Of a stretch of 64,000 bases of DNA, positions 17,590-25,940 are shown one piece after another. The stretch lies in contig NZ_JANFLU010000005.1 of assembly GCF_024385525.1 (NCBI RefSeq), forward strand, positions 186,001 through 250,000, in the 5' to 3' direction. Origin of the DNA: Arthrobacter sp. zg-Y238. GTDB lineage: Bacteria; Actinomycetota; Actinomycetes; Actinomycetales; Micrococcaceae. The first letter of the stretch is position 1. Every line of letters begins with the position of its first letter. Below the pieces are notes generated by a model. It saw only the letters and a program-made list of their open reading frames with translations. It was not told the DNA's origin and did not search any database. Both the position numbers and the translations under genes were made by a program.

Positions 17590-18294
17590 ATGGAATTCAT
17601 GATCAGCGGACGTAACGTTGCAGTATCAGACCGGTTCCGCGAGTACGCCGAAGAGAAAATCGGCAAAGTGGAGGCGCTCGGCGACAAAGTCCAGCGGGTG
17701 GAGGCCAGGGTCACGAAGCAGGGCAACGTCCGGGACGCAGACAGCGCCCTCACCGTGGAAATCACGGTCACCGGCCGCGGTCCCGTTGTTCGTGCCGAGG
17801 CGACATCCGGAGACAAGTTCGCGGCGTTCGACCTCGCGTACGGGAAGCTGCTGGAACGGCTGCGTCGGGCAAGTGACAGGCGCAAGGTGCACCACGGGCG
17901 CCACGCACCGATCCCGGTTCGGGTTGCCACCGCTGATCTTGGTCCCGTGAGCACCTCCGAGCCGCTCTACGCGCAGGTCGCGGCCGCCGCAGAGGAACAG
18001 GCCAACGAAGAGAACGCCCAGGACGCGGCAGAGGAAGACGCCACCGGCGACTGCCCCGTATTGATCCGGCGCAAGGTTTTCCCGGGTGCCCCCATGAGCC
18101 TTGACGACGCCGTGGACAATATGGAGCTGGTCGGCCACGACTTCTACCTGTTTGTTGATTCCGCAACCGGCGCACCTTCGGTGGTGTACCGCCGCCGCGG
18201 CTGGACCTACGGGGTCATCACCCTGGACTCCAAGTGCGCGGAAGGTACGGAAGAGCCACGGGAGGAAACCCGCGGCTACCGCGCCACTGCCTGA
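17590..18294 (+). CDS. hpf: Ribosome hibernation promoting factor, long form
   Basis: The product is 234 aa. The N-terminal S30AE domain (about 1-105; MISGRNVAVSDRFREYAEEKIGKVE) binds in the 30S decoding site. A variable linker rich in Ala and Glu leads to the C-terminal dimerisation domain (about 155-225; RRKVFPGAPMSLDDAVDNMELVGHDFYLF), which joins two 70S ribosomes into a 100S particle. Long-form HPF is the usual actinobacterial version. The ATG at 17590 is preceded by TTGGAGGGC at good spacing. The gene lies between comF and secA, as in Mycobacterium (Rv3241c), although a YcaQ-like gene is inserted before secA here. Confidence 0.95.
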   Translation: MEFMISGRNVAVSDRFREYAEEKIGKVEALGDKVQRVEARVTKQGNVRDADSALTVEITVTGRGPVVRAEATSGDKFAAFDLAYGKLLERLRRASDRRKVHHGRHAPIPVRVATADLGPVSTSEPLYAQVAAAAEEQANEENAQDAAEEDATGDCPVLIRRKVFPGAPMSLDDAVDNMELVGHDFYLFVDSATGAPSVVYRRRGWTYGVITLDSKCAEGTEEPREETRGYRATA

Positions 18295-18327
18295 CCGTCT
18301 CCGGACGGCTCCCCTAGGATGAGGGGA
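18291..18327 (+). promoter_or_regulatory. Probable leaderless promoter for the YcaQ-like gene
   Basis: CTGACC (18291-18296) and TAGGAT (18315-18320) are separated by 18 bp. The -10 element is followed by 6 nt and then the ATG at 18327. The -35 element overlaps the hpf stop codon region. Confidence 0.5.
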
Positions 18328-19541
18328 TGAAAACCCGGCTCTCGCTCCGACAGGCCCGCCGTACGGCGCTGGCGGCGCAGGGACTGGCTCGGGAACGGCC
18401 CGCCGGCCTTGTTAGCGCAAGGCAGGTGGGCCGTACCTTTGAGCGGCTTGCCTTGCTGCAGATCGACTCGGTGAATGTGCTTGCCCGCAGCCATTACCTC
18501 CCGTTGTTTTCCCGGCTCGGCCCCTACGACCAGGCAATCCTGGACCGCCTGGGGACCCGGCGGCCGCGGCGCATGGTCGAATACTGGGCCCACGAGGCAA
18601 GCTTCGTCCGGCCCGAGCTCTTTGCGGATCTCCGCGCCGTCCAACGGCGGACCTGGATGACCGCCCATTCCCTGCCTCCCGCAGCCGCAGAGGATCTTCG
18701 TCAACGTATTCTCGGACTTCTGCATGACGCGGGCAGGCCTTTGACCTCCCGACAGGTAATGGACCTCCTCGGTCACAGCGCTGTGCGGGATACTTCCCAC
18801 TGGGGATGGAACTGGAATGCCGCCAAGCGCGTGCTGGAGGATCTGTTCGCCTCCGGGCAGATCGGATCCGCAGGGCGGACCCCGCAGTTCGAGCGGTTAT
18901 ATGCCCCGACTGCGCTGGTCCATCCTGCAGGCGCAGCGGCGCTGGAACAATCCGATCCCGAGCAGGCAGTGCTGCGCCTGACCGAGGTTGCAGGCCGGGC
19001 ACACGGCGTCGCGACGGTCCGGGGGCTTGCCGATTATTTCCGTCTGCAGCAGCGCGAGACGGCTATTGCTGCGGAGGTCCTTGCCAGGAAAGGCATCCTC
19101 GAGCGCGTGGAAGTCGCGGGCTGGCGGCAGCCCGCCTACCTGCACGCGGAAGCGGTGATTCCGAGGTCCGTATCCGGCCAGGCGCTGCTGAGTCCGTTCG
19201 ATTCGCTCATCTTCGAGCGGCGGCGGCTCGAGGAGCTGTTTGGTTTCCACTACCGGATTGAAATCTATACCCCGCCTCAGGCCCGCAGGTTCGGCTATTA
19301 TGTGCTGCCGTTCCTGCTGGGAGAGGAACTGGTGGCCAGAGTGGACCTCAAAGCGGACCGCGGCGCGGGTATGCTGCTTGTTCAGGCAGCCTTTTCGGAA
19401 CCGGGAGCACCGCCGCAGACGGCGCGTCAACTCGCTGCAGAGCTGCGGCTCATGGCACAGTGGCTGGGGCTCGGGCAGATAATGGTGAAACCCGTGGGAG
19501 ACCTGGCTCCCGCCCTGAAGCTGGCAGTATGCAGGGAATAA
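18327..19541 (+). CDS. YcaQ-like winged-helix DNA glycosylase (HTH_42 family)
   Basis: The product is 404 aa. The N-terminal region holds LRQARRTALAAQGL and LLQIDSVNVLARSHYLPLFSRLGPYD. The Q-I-D triad matches the QxD catalytic motif of YcaQ, which removes crosslinked or alkylated bases from DNA. Further conserved blocks are RMVEYWAHEASFVRP and, near the C-terminus, LLSPFDSLIFERRRLEELFGFHYRIEIYTP. A role in repair of interstrand crosslinks is inferred from the family. The gene sits between hpf and secA and seems to have its own leaderless promoter. No frame damage is seen. Confidence 0.85.
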   Translation: MKTRLSLRQARRTALAAQGLARERPAGLVSARQVGRTFERLALLQIDSVNVLARSHYLPLFSRLGPYDQAILDRLGTRRPRRMVEYWAHEASFVRPELFADLRAVQRRTWMTAHSLPPAAAEDLRQRILGLLHDAGRPLTSRQVMDLLGHSAVRDTSHWGWNWNAAKRVLEDLFASGQIGSAGRTPQFERLYAPTALVHPAGAAALEQSDPEQAVLRLTEVAGRAHGVATVRGLADYFRLQQRETAIAAEVLARKGILERVEVAGWRQPAYLHAEAVIPRSVSGQALLSPFDSLIFERRRLEELFGFHYRIEIYTPPQARRFGYYVLPFLLGEELVARVDLKADRGAGMLLVQAAFSEPGAPPQTARQLAAELRLMAQWLGLGQIMVKPVGDLAPALKLAVCRE

Positions 19542-19630
19542 AGGTCAATAGGGAAACACGGACCTTCACGGTACGTCTCTCACGTAGACTGAGGACGCCA
19601 GATTTCGGCAACTAGATTGGGAGCAAATCA

Positions 19631-22381
19631 GTGGCATCACTACTCGAACGAGTTCTTCGTACCGGCGACAAGAAGACGCTGAAGACACTGCGTAACTACG
19701 CCGACGCGATCAACGTGCTCGAGGATGAGTTCAAGGGCATGACCGATGCCGAGCTCAGGGGTGAAACGGATCGCCTCAAGGAGCGCTACAACGGCGGTGA
19801 GTCCCTCGACGATCTCCTTCCCGAAGCGTTTGCCGCTGTCCGTGAGGCTGCCGGGCGGACGCTCGGCATGCGGCACTTCGACGTCCAGCTGATGGGCGGC
19901 GCTGCCCTGCACCTGGGCAACATTGCCGAAATGAAAACCGGTGAAGGCAAGACCCTGGTGGCAACGGCCCCGGCCTACCTGAATGCGCTGACCGGACGCG
20001 GCGTCCATATCGTTACGGTGAATGACTACCTGGCGGAGTACCAGTCGGACCTGATGGGGCGTGTTTTCCGCTTCCTCGGCATGACCAGCGGCTGCATCCT
20101 CTCCAACCAGGACCCCGCGACCCGGCGCGAACAGTATGCCGCCGACATCACTTACGGAACCAACAACGAGTTCGGGTTCGACTACCTGCGCGACAACATG
20201 GCCTGGAGTGCCGCCGAGCTGGTCCAGCGCGGCCACCACTTTGCCATTGTCGACGAAGTTGACTCCATTCTGATCGACGAAGCCCGTACCCCGCTGATCA
20301 TTTCCGGTGCGGCCAGCGGCGACGTGAACCGGTGGTACACCGAGTTCTCCAAGGTCGTCCAGCGGCTGAAGCTGGACACCGACTATGAGGTGGACGAGAA
20401 GAAGCGCACCGTCGGCATCCTTGAGCCGGGCATCGAGAAGGTCGAGGACTACCTCGGTATCTCCAACCTGTACGAAGCAGCAAACACGCCGCTGATCGGC
20501 TTCCTGAACAACGCCATCAAGGCCAAGGAACTCTTCAAGCGGGACAAGGACTACGTGGTCCTCAACGGCGAAGTCATGATCGTCGACGAGCACACCGGCC
20601 GCATCCTGGCCGGACGCCGGTACAACGAAGGCATGCACCAGGCAATCGAGGCGAAGGAAGGGGTGGTAATCAAGGCCGAGAACCAGACCCTGGCCACGGT
20701 CACCCTGCAGAACTACTTCCGCCTCTACGAAAAGCTCGCCGGCATGACCGGTACGGCCGAAACCGAAGCCGCCGAGTTCATGAGCACGTACAAGCTTGGC
20801 GTGGTGCCCATTCCCACGAACAAGCCCATGGCCCGCATCGACCAGGCGGACCTGATCTACAAGAACGAAGTGGCAAAGTTCGACGCCGTCGTGAAGGACA
20901 TTGCCGAGCGCCACGCGTCCGGCCAGCCCGTGCTGGTCGGCACCACCAGCGTGGAGAAGAGCGAGTACCTTTCCAAGCAGCTGGCCAAGGCAGGCATCCG
21001 GCACGAAGTGCTGAACGCGAAGAACCATGCACGTGAAGCCGCCATCGTCGCCCAGGCCGGCCGCAAGGGAGCCGTCACGGTGGCCACCAACATGGCTGGC
21101 CGCGGCACCGACATTATGCTGGGCGGCAACGCCGAGTTCAATGCGATTGCAGAACTGGAACGGCGCGGACTGGACCCGAACGAAAACCCCGAGGACTACG
21201 AGGCCGCCTGGCCGGATGCGCTGGAGAAGGCACGGACCGCCGTTGCCGCCGAGCAGCAGGAAGTAGTCGAACTCGGAGGGCTTTACGTCCTCGGCACCGA
21301 ACGCCACGAGTCCCGGCGCATCGACAACCAGCTCCGCGGACGGTCCGGACGCCAGGGCGATCCGGGCGAATCCCGGTTCTACCTCTCGCTCACCGACGAC
21401 CTGATGCGGCTGTTCAACTCCGGTGCCGCCGAACGGATCATGAACAGCTCGTCCATGCCCGACGACGTGGCGCTGGAGTCCAAGCTGGTCTCCAAGGCGA
21501 TCCAGAACGCACAGGGACAGGTCGAGGGCCGCAACGCCGAACAGCGCAAGAACGTCCTGAAGTACGACGACGTCCTGAACCGCCAGCGTGAAGCGATCTA
21601 CGGCGACCGCCGTCGGATCCTGGAAGGCGACGACCTACAGGAGAAGATCAGCTTCTTCCTGGAGGACGTCGTTACGGCGATGGTCAACGAGGCAACTGCC
21701 GAGGGTCACGGAGATGACTGGGACCTCGAGCAGCTGTGGACCAACCTCAAGACGCTCTACCCGATCAGCCTGACCATCGACGAAGTGGTTGAAGAAGCCG
21801 GGGGCCGGTCCCGGCTGTCCCGCGACTTCCTGCACAGCGAGATCCTTTCCGACGCGAAACTTGCCTACCAGGCACGCGAGGATTCCTTGGGCTCGGCGAC
21901 CATGCGTGAACTGGAGCGCCGCGTGGTGCTCTCCGTCATCGGCCGCAAGTGGCAGGAGCACCTCTACGAGATGGATTACCTCAAGGAGGGCATCGGGCTG
22001 CGGGCCATGGCCCAGCGCGATCCGCTGGTGGAATACCAGCGTGAAGGATTCGTGATGTTCCAGACCATGATGGAGGCCATCCGCGAGGAAAGCGTTGGCT
22101 ACCTCTTCAACGCGGACGTGCAGGTCAGCGAACCCGCTGCCCCGGCAGCGAACGCGTTGCAGGGAGTCAAGGATGCCCGCGGCGTCGTCGGTACCCCTGT
22201 CATCAAGGCGGCGGGACTCGAAGCTCCGCAGCAGCCGGCAAGCCTGCAGTTCACCGCTCCGAACAGCCAGGGCGGGGTGGAGACCAGGGTGGAACGGACG
22301 TCCCGCGACAAGCAGGACACCAAGACCGCGCCGGCGGCCGGCAGCAAGCCCGCCGCGAAGAAGGCCAAGCGCCGTAAGTAA
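19631..22381 (+). CDS. secA: Protein translocase subunit SecA
   Basis: The product is 916 aa with a GTG start and GGGAGC upstream. SecA is the ATPase that drives preproteins through SecYEG. Seen in order: [11 protein letters not shown] (Walker A, about 100-110), the [17 protein letters not shown] helicase region, [21 protein letters not shown] (Walker B), the preprotein cross-linking domain, [38 protein letters not shown] (second nucleotide domain) and the helical scaffold. The C-terminus ends in a lysine/arginine-rich tail and lacks the zinc-binding Cys-rich motif of E. coli SecA. It matches housekeeping SecA1 of actinobacteria and closes the conserved mtrA-to-secA block. Confidence 0.98.
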   Translation: MASLLERVLRTGDKKTLKTLRNYADAINVLEDEFKGMTDAELRGETDRLKERYNGGESLDDLLPEAFAAVREAAGRTLGMRHFDVQLMGGAALHLGNIAEMKTGEGKTLVATAPAYLNALTGRGVHIVTVNDYLAEYQSDLMGRVFRFLGMTSGCILSNQDPATRREQYAADITYGTNNEFGFDYLRDNMAWSAAELVQRGHHFAIVDEVDSILIDEARTPLIISGAASGDVNRWYTEFSKVVQRLKLDTDYEVDEKKRTVGILEPGIEKVEDYLGISNLYEAANTPLIGFLNNAIKAKELFKRDKDYVVLNGEVMIVDEHTGRILAGRRYNEGMHQAIEAKEGVVIKAENQTLATVTLQNYFRLYEKLAGMTGTAETEAAEFMSTYKLGVVPIPTNKPMARIDQADLIYKNEVAKFDAVVKDIAERHASGQPVLVGTTSVEKSEYLSKQLAKAGIRHEVLNAKNHAREAAIVAQAGRKGAVTVATNMAGRGTDIMLGGNAEFNAIAELERRGLDPNENPEDYEAAWPDALEKARTAVAAEQQEVVELGGLYVLGTERHESRRIDNQLRGRSGRQGDPGESRFYLSLTDDLMRLFNSGAAERIMNSSSMPDDVALESKLVSKAIQNAQGQVEGRNAEQRKNVLKYDDVLNRQREAIYGDRRRILEGDDLQEKISFFLEDVVTAMVNEATAEGHGDDWDLEQLWTNLKTLYPISLTIDEVVEEAGGRSRLSRDFLHSEILSDAKLAYQAREDSLGSATMRELERRVVLSVIGRKWQEHLYEMDYLKEGIGLRAMAQRDPLVEYQREGFVMFQTMMEAIREESVGYLFNADVQVSEPAAPAANALQGVKDARGVVGTPVIKAAGLEAPQQPASLQFTAPNSQGGVETRVERTSRDKQDTKTAPAAGSKPAAKKAKRRK

Positions 22382-22401
22382 ACCCGCTTTACCGGGGCCG
22401 G

Positions 22402-23001
22402 TTATCCGATCTCCAGGGCAGTGACCTTCCAGAGCCCGCGCCGCAGCTGAACCCTCAGCGCGACGGCGCGGGCTCTTTCGTGTTCCAGTGCCACGACCGT
22501 GGCCTCGTAGATTCCTTCCGACACCGGGCAGAGGCGGCAGGAACGGATGCGTATGCTGCGGTGCAGCAGCTGCGGATCGGGCGCCGTCCTGGACCGCCCC
22601 TGGGGGTTGCGCTGCAGCCCGCGGACGAGGTTGGTGCGCAGCTGCAGCCGTTCGTAGTTTTCGGGATCGAGCCAGCGGGCCATCTGCTGCAGCGGGCGGA
22701 CACCGCCGAGGACTTCCAGCGCGGCAAGTGCCACGGATTGGCAGATGGCTTTCACCCGCGCATCGTCGGCGGGGTTCGATGTCCAGTTGACTGCTCCGGC
22801 GGCGGGACGGGCCAGCGGGCCCGTTTCCCCGCGGACACCGTAACGTTCGCGCGGCTTGGCCGGAACCGGAGCCGGAAGCAGCTCCTGTGACGGGGCCAGG
22901 TAGACAGCGATGGGACCCGCATCGCCGTCAGGGCCCGTTTGGCCCCGTTGTGCCGGTCCGGCCGGGGCATCGGGAGCGGGAAGGAATATCACGCTGGTCA
23001 T
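22402..23001 (-). CDS. DUF6459 (Rv3235-like) protein
   Basis: The product is 199 aa. The first 75 residues are Pro/Ala-rich and probably disordered. The C-terminal 120 residues form a compact domain beginning ARVKAICQSVALAALEVLGGVRPLQQMARWL and containing PENYERLQLR. This matches the Rv3235-type proteins encoded near secA in actinobacteria; the function is unknown. I chose ATG at 23001, which has GGAAAGG at the right distance. The frame continues upstream another 29 codons without a good site. The gene is convergent with secA, with 20 bp between stops and no obvious terminator. Confidence 0.78.
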   Translation of the reverse strand: MTSVIFLPAPDAPAGPAQRGQTGPDGDAGPIAVYLAPSQELLPAPVPAKPRERYGVRGETGPLARPAAGAVNWTSNPADDARVKAICQSVALAALEVLGGVRPLQQMARWLDPENYERLQLRTNLVRGLQRNPQGRSRTAPDPQLLHRSIRIRSCRLCPVSEGIYEATVVALEHERARAVALRVQLRRGLWKVTALEIG

Positions 23002-23124
23002 GGTGCGTCCTTTCCTAGCGCGGGGCGGTGCGGTTGGTGGTTCCGGCGGCGGGCCGGTGCAGGGGAGAACCGTCGGCTGGCGGGACAAGGCTGGCGGACA
23101 GGCTGGGGGACAGCGGGGAGAGGC

Positions 23125-23931
23125 TCAAGGAGGGGGAACGGCCAGAACCTGGCCAGGATGGATCAGGCCGGGATCCGGACCAATAACCTCCCGATTCAGT
23201 TCGTACCAGCGGGGCCAGAGGGCGGCAGTCTCTGCGTCCGTGGCCTGCGGTCCCAGTTGCGAAGCGGCCAGGGACCACAGGGTGTCTCCGGCTGCAACCA
23301 CTACTTCGCGCCCGTCCGGTCGGGGTACACCCGTGAGTAGGCCGCCGGCCGCAGGCTGCGGGGGAGAAGGACGCCAAAGCGGAGAAACGGCCGGATCAGC
23401 GGACCCCGGCGCCGGAGGAGTGGTCTGCGCGGCATCCGGTCCAGCCGGGACGCCAGCGGGGATGAACGCCGGTGCAGGTTCCCCGGGTGACGCTGCCACG
23501 GTTGCGACTGCCACGGTTGCGACTGCCCCGGGCGCCGCGCCCAGCGTGCCGGCGGCCAGCGAGATCCCCAGAGCGGCTGACGCCAGCCGGCGCGCAGGTC
23601 CCGGGGCCAGGGAGAGGATCCGCATGCCGGCCGTCCGGAAGCCGAAGCGGTGCAGGAGACACCCGGCCAAGGCACAGATAAACCCCAGCACCCACCAGAA
23701 CGTGAGCAGCAGGCCCGCGGCGGCGGCGCAGAACCCGGCCAGCTGCGTCAGCGCGGCCCGGGAAAGCGTAGCTTCGGAGAGCTGATCCGGGGAGAACAAG
23801 ACCGAACCTGCTGCGGCAGCGTCCGGCAGCATTCGGGTTCCGCACCACAAAAGCAGCAGGCCAAGGGCTGCTACCGCTGCGGTTGCAAGGGCATCCGCAG
23901 CCGGCCCGGGGCGGGAGGTGGATCCGGTCAT
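23125..23931 (-). CDS. LysM domain membrane protein
   Basis: The product is 268 aa. Three hydrophobic stretches lie in the first 140 residues (AALGLLLLWCGTRML, LAGFCAAAAGLLLTFWWVLGFICALAGCLL and LASAALGISLAAGTLGAA). An Ala/Pro-rich linker follows, and then a C-terminal LysM domain (VVVAAGDTLWSLAASQLG...WYELNREVIGPDPGLIHPGQVLAVP). LysM binds peptidoglycan, so the domain should face the wall. A 15-bp tandem duplication (23494-23523) codes for AVATV repeats in the linker. The gene lies directly upstream of the DUF6459 gene, and the pair is probably co-transcribed. The role is unknown. Confidence 0.85.
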   Translation of the reverse strand: MTGSTSRPGPAADALATAAVAALGLLLLWCGTRMLPDAAAAGSVLFSPDQLSEATLSRAALTQLAGFCAAAAGLLLTFWWVLGFICALAGCLLHRFGFRTAGMRILSLAPGPARRLASAALGISLAAGTLGAAPGAVATVAVATVAASPGEPAPAFIPAGVPAGPDAAQTTPPAPGSADPAVSPLWRPSPPQPAAGGLLTGVPRPDGREVVVAAGDTLWSLAASQLGPQATDAETAALWPRWYELNREVIGPDPGLIHPGQVLAVPPP

Positions 23932-24105
23932 TGCGTTCTCCGATCTGGAGAGGAGAGCCGAGTGCTTGGGGAATCCAGCCGTTTAGGCTTATTTGGTTCG
24001 TTTCGCTTTGGTTGGCACGCTTTGATAGCTCCAAAGGTTTTTTGGTGCCGTCTGGCCTGTGTGATGCCCGTGTCTACACTTCGGTTCGACCGGTGTCCAG
24101 AGTGG

Positions 24106-24138
24106 TTGACAGGCTTCGTGGACGCTAGCCTTGGGCGA
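24106..24138 (+). promoter_or_regulatory. Promoter of the two-repeat unknown gene, probable leaderless start
   Basis: A perfect TTGACA is at 24106-24111. TAGCCT at 24126-24131 is followed by 6 nt and then ATG at 24138. The spacer is only 14 bp, which is short for a sigma-70-type promoter, but the -10 to ATG distance matches the other leaderless starts here. Confidence 0.45.
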
Positions 24139-24704
24139 TGCGATGGGACGCCCTGTTCAGGGACATGGAGGCACAGCTTGCCGCTGCTGCCGGGCTGGCC
24201 GCCGAAACCGAGATTTCAGACCGTGTGCGGATGGAACTGCGCGAAATCAGTTTGCAGGACAGGCTGCGCAGCCAAAGCGGGAAGCAACTGGTCTTCGATC
24301 TCGGAACAGCAGGGATGCTGCGGGGAACCCTGAGGCATGTGGGGGAAGGATGGGTGTCGCTGGAGCAGGAACGCGGCGCAGCTTTGGCGGTGTTGTCCCA
24401 GGTGGTTGCCGTCAGGGGCATGGACCGGTTCGCGAGTCCGACGACGGGGAAGGTCCGGCTGGGGGTGACATCCGCACTGCGCAGCATTGCCCGGGACCGC
24501 AGTGCCGTCGTCGTCCGTTCGGCCGGGGCACCGGCTGACAGCGCCCTGCACGGGACAATCGACAGGGTGGGCAGCGACTTCCTGGAACTGGCGGTCGTAC
24601 CGTCTGACCAGCCGCGGCGCAGCGCAAACGTCACGGGCGTCTATGTCCTGCCCACTGCCACGGTCGCAGCTGTGCTGTCACAACAGCACAACGGATGGGC
24701 CTGA
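24138..24704 (+). CDS. Unknown protein with two similar beta-barrel-like repeats
   Basis: The product is 188 aa; I do not recognise a named family. The N-terminal 50 residues are helical. Two segments then look alike. RGTLRHVGEGWVSLEQE with VLSQVVAVRG lies near residues 60-98, and HGTIDRVGSDFLELAVV with VYVLPTATVAAV lies near 135-180. The pattern G-T-L/I-x-x-V-G-x-x-[WF]-[VL]-x-L followed by a valine-rich strand is what small SH3-like or Sm-like barrels show. There is no signal peptide or membrane segment, so it is probably cytoplasmic. It is convergent with the small HTH gene. Nucleic-acid binding is only a guess. Confidence 0.6.
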   Translation: MRWDALFRDMEAQLAAAAGLAAETEISDRVRMELREISLQDRLRSQSGKQLVFDLGTAGMLRGTLRHVGEGWVSLEQERGAALAVLSQVVAVRGMDRFASPTTGKVRLGVTSALRSIARDRSAVVVRSAGAPADSALHGTIDRVGSDFLELAVVPSDQPRRSANVTGVYVLPTATVAAVLSQQHNGWA

Positions 24705-24774
24705 CCGGGCCTCGGCGCCGGCCGCCCAAGGCGATGCAGCTGAACCGGAGACGGGGAAACCAGCCTGCGCCTGT

Positions 24775-25008
24775 TCAGCTCCCCGCGTTTTCCTCCACCG
24801 GGATGCCCTGCCGGACTGCCGCCGCGGACTTCCGGTAGGCCCTGGAAATATAGTCTTCGAGCTGCTGCGATTCGACCCGCCACTGGCCCCTGCCGCCGAT
24901 CTGAATGGCGGGAAGTTCTCCGCTGCGGACCAGGGCATAAGTCTGCGAGGAGGATATGTTCAGCACCTCGGCGACATCTGCCAGCGTCAGGAATCTCTTA
25001 TCGCCCAC
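24775..25008 (-). CDS. Small excisionase-type helix-turn-helix DNA-binding protein
   Basis: The product is 77 aa from the GTG at 25008. FLTLADVAEVLNISSSQTYALVRSGELPAIQIGGRGQWRVESQQLEDYI is the MerR-like winged helix of the excisionase/HTH_17 family. I chose the GTG because GAAAGGTGAG lies 4 nt upstream. Longer starts (GTG at 25017 or ATG at 25077) add residues that do not resemble the family. Despite the family name, no integrase or phage genes are nearby, so a BldC-like regulatory role is more likely. It is divergent from the CpaB-like gene, which it may control. Confidence 0.78.
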   Translation of the reverse strand: MGDKRFLTLADVAEVLNISSSQTYALVRSGELPAIQIGGRGQWRVESQQLEDYISRAYRKSAAAVRQGIPVEENAGS

Positions 25009-25098
25009 GGCACTCACCTTTCGCACCGCACCACTGCGGCTTGCACCCGTTGTATACCAGCAGCACCAGTGTGGCACCAGCAGGATGCCGCAGATGGG

Positions 25099-25107
25099 TT
25101 ATCCACA
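25099..25107 (+). other. Perfect DnaA-box nonamer TTATCCACA
   Basis: The nonamer lies in the divergent gap between the HTH gene and the CpaB-like gene. A single box does not make an origin. DnaA can act as a transcription factor at such sites, or this may be chance. Confidence 0.4.
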
Positions 25108-25191
25108 GATTCGACTTTCCTGAAAACCACCGTTTCTTTCCCGCTGCGCTTCCCCCACAATGACCCGAATGAGGCCCCGGCACGGGGCACG

Positions 25192-25256
25192 GGGGGAAAG
25201 CCATGGGGGAAAGCCAAGGGGGAAAGCCATGGGGGAAAGCCAAGGGGGAAAGCAGG
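25192..25256. repeat. Five tandem 13-bp G-rich repeats
   Basis: The unit GGGGGAAAGCCAW is repeated five times at 25192, 25205, 25218, 25231 and 25244. The last base alternates T, A, T, A, and the fifth copy is degenerate at its end. The array ends 24 bp before the CpaB-like start, with more G-runs between. It could fold as G-quadruplex-like DNA or RNA, or bind a regulator. Confidence 0.85.
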
Positions 25257-25280
25257 GAATGCAGCGGGAAACGGGGGAGC

Positions 25281-25940
25281 ATGAGTCTGACTGACCACCG
25301 CACACAGGGGACGGAGCCGGCGGCGGCACGGCTGCGCAAGCCGTCATGGCGGGACCCGAGGCTCCTGCTGGGGATCCTGCTGGTGCTCGGGTCCATCGCC
25401 GGCGTCGTGACGCTGGTGGACAGCGCCGACCGGACAACTGAGGTCTATGCCGTGAAGCACGATATTCCTCCGGGGACGCCTATCGGCACCGAAGACCTGG
25501 TTGCGGTACCGGTCCGGCTGGGTAACGCCGAAGAGCTTTACCTTCCCGTTGCCGCGGGCCTGCCGGAGAACGCCGTAGCGGGTGCAGCGCTTCGCGAGGG
25601 GGAACTGGTGGCCCGGTCCGCATTGGTCGAGCGGGACGCGCTGGACCGCAAGCCCGTCGGCCTGCGGGTCGAGGACCCGCTTCCTGCCAGCACCGAGGCA
25701 GGATCACGCGTGGACATCTGGGCGGCCATGCCCAATGCCCGCAACGGGTTCGACGAGCCGAAACAGCTGATCGAAGCCGCCGAAATATCGGAGCTGGCCG
25801 TCACCGAGTCCGCCCTGGGCGCGAACCGCAGCACGGAGCTCCTGGTCCTGGTTGAGGATCCGGACCTCCCGCTGCTGCTGAGTGCGTTGTCGAACCAGGC
25901 CAAGATCACCGTGGTCCACAACCCCGCATCCGGCTCGTGA
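25281..25940 (+). CDS. SAF-domain protein, CpaB/RcpC-like pilus assembly component
   Basis: The product is 219 aa. A cytoplasmic tail of about 30 residues is followed by one transmembrane helix (LLLGILLVLGSIAGVVTLV). The SAF domain follows (VYAVKHDIPPGTPIGTEDLVAVPVRLG...GAALREGELVARSALV), with a beta-rich C-terminus. CpaB-type proteins belong to Tad (Flp) pilus machines and sit on the outer side of the membrane. The ATG at 25281 has GGGGGAGC directly upstream. The frame extends back through the 13-bp repeats, but that part looks non-coding. It overlaps the CpaE-like gene by 4 bp (GTGA), which supports a shared function. Confidence 0.8.
   Translation: MSLTDHRTQGTEPAAARLRKPSWRDPRLLLGILLVLGSIAGVVTLVDSADRTTEVYAVKHDIPPGTPIGTEDLVAVPVRLGNAEELYLPVAAGLPENAVAGAALREGELVARSALVERDALDRKPVGLRVEDPLPASTEAGSRVDIWAAMPNARNGFDEPKQLIEAAEISELAVTESALGANRSTELLVLVEDPDLPLLLSALSNQAKITVVHNPASGS

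Noticed and set aside
19640-21307. Open frame of 555 codons on the minus strand
   Set aside because: Antisense to secA; no recognisable domain and typical shadow composition.
24775-25008. Prophage or integrative element suggested by the excisionase-type HTH protein
   Set aside because: No integrase, attachment repeats or phage genes nearby; such HTH proteins are common chromosomal regulators in actinobacteria.
25099-25107. Replication origin suggested by a DnaA box
   Set aside because: Only one box is present, with no AT-rich unwinding region and no dnaA, dnaN or parAB genes nearby.
25192-25256. CRISPR array
   Set aside because: The 13-bp units are directly adjacent with no spacers, and no cas genes are present.
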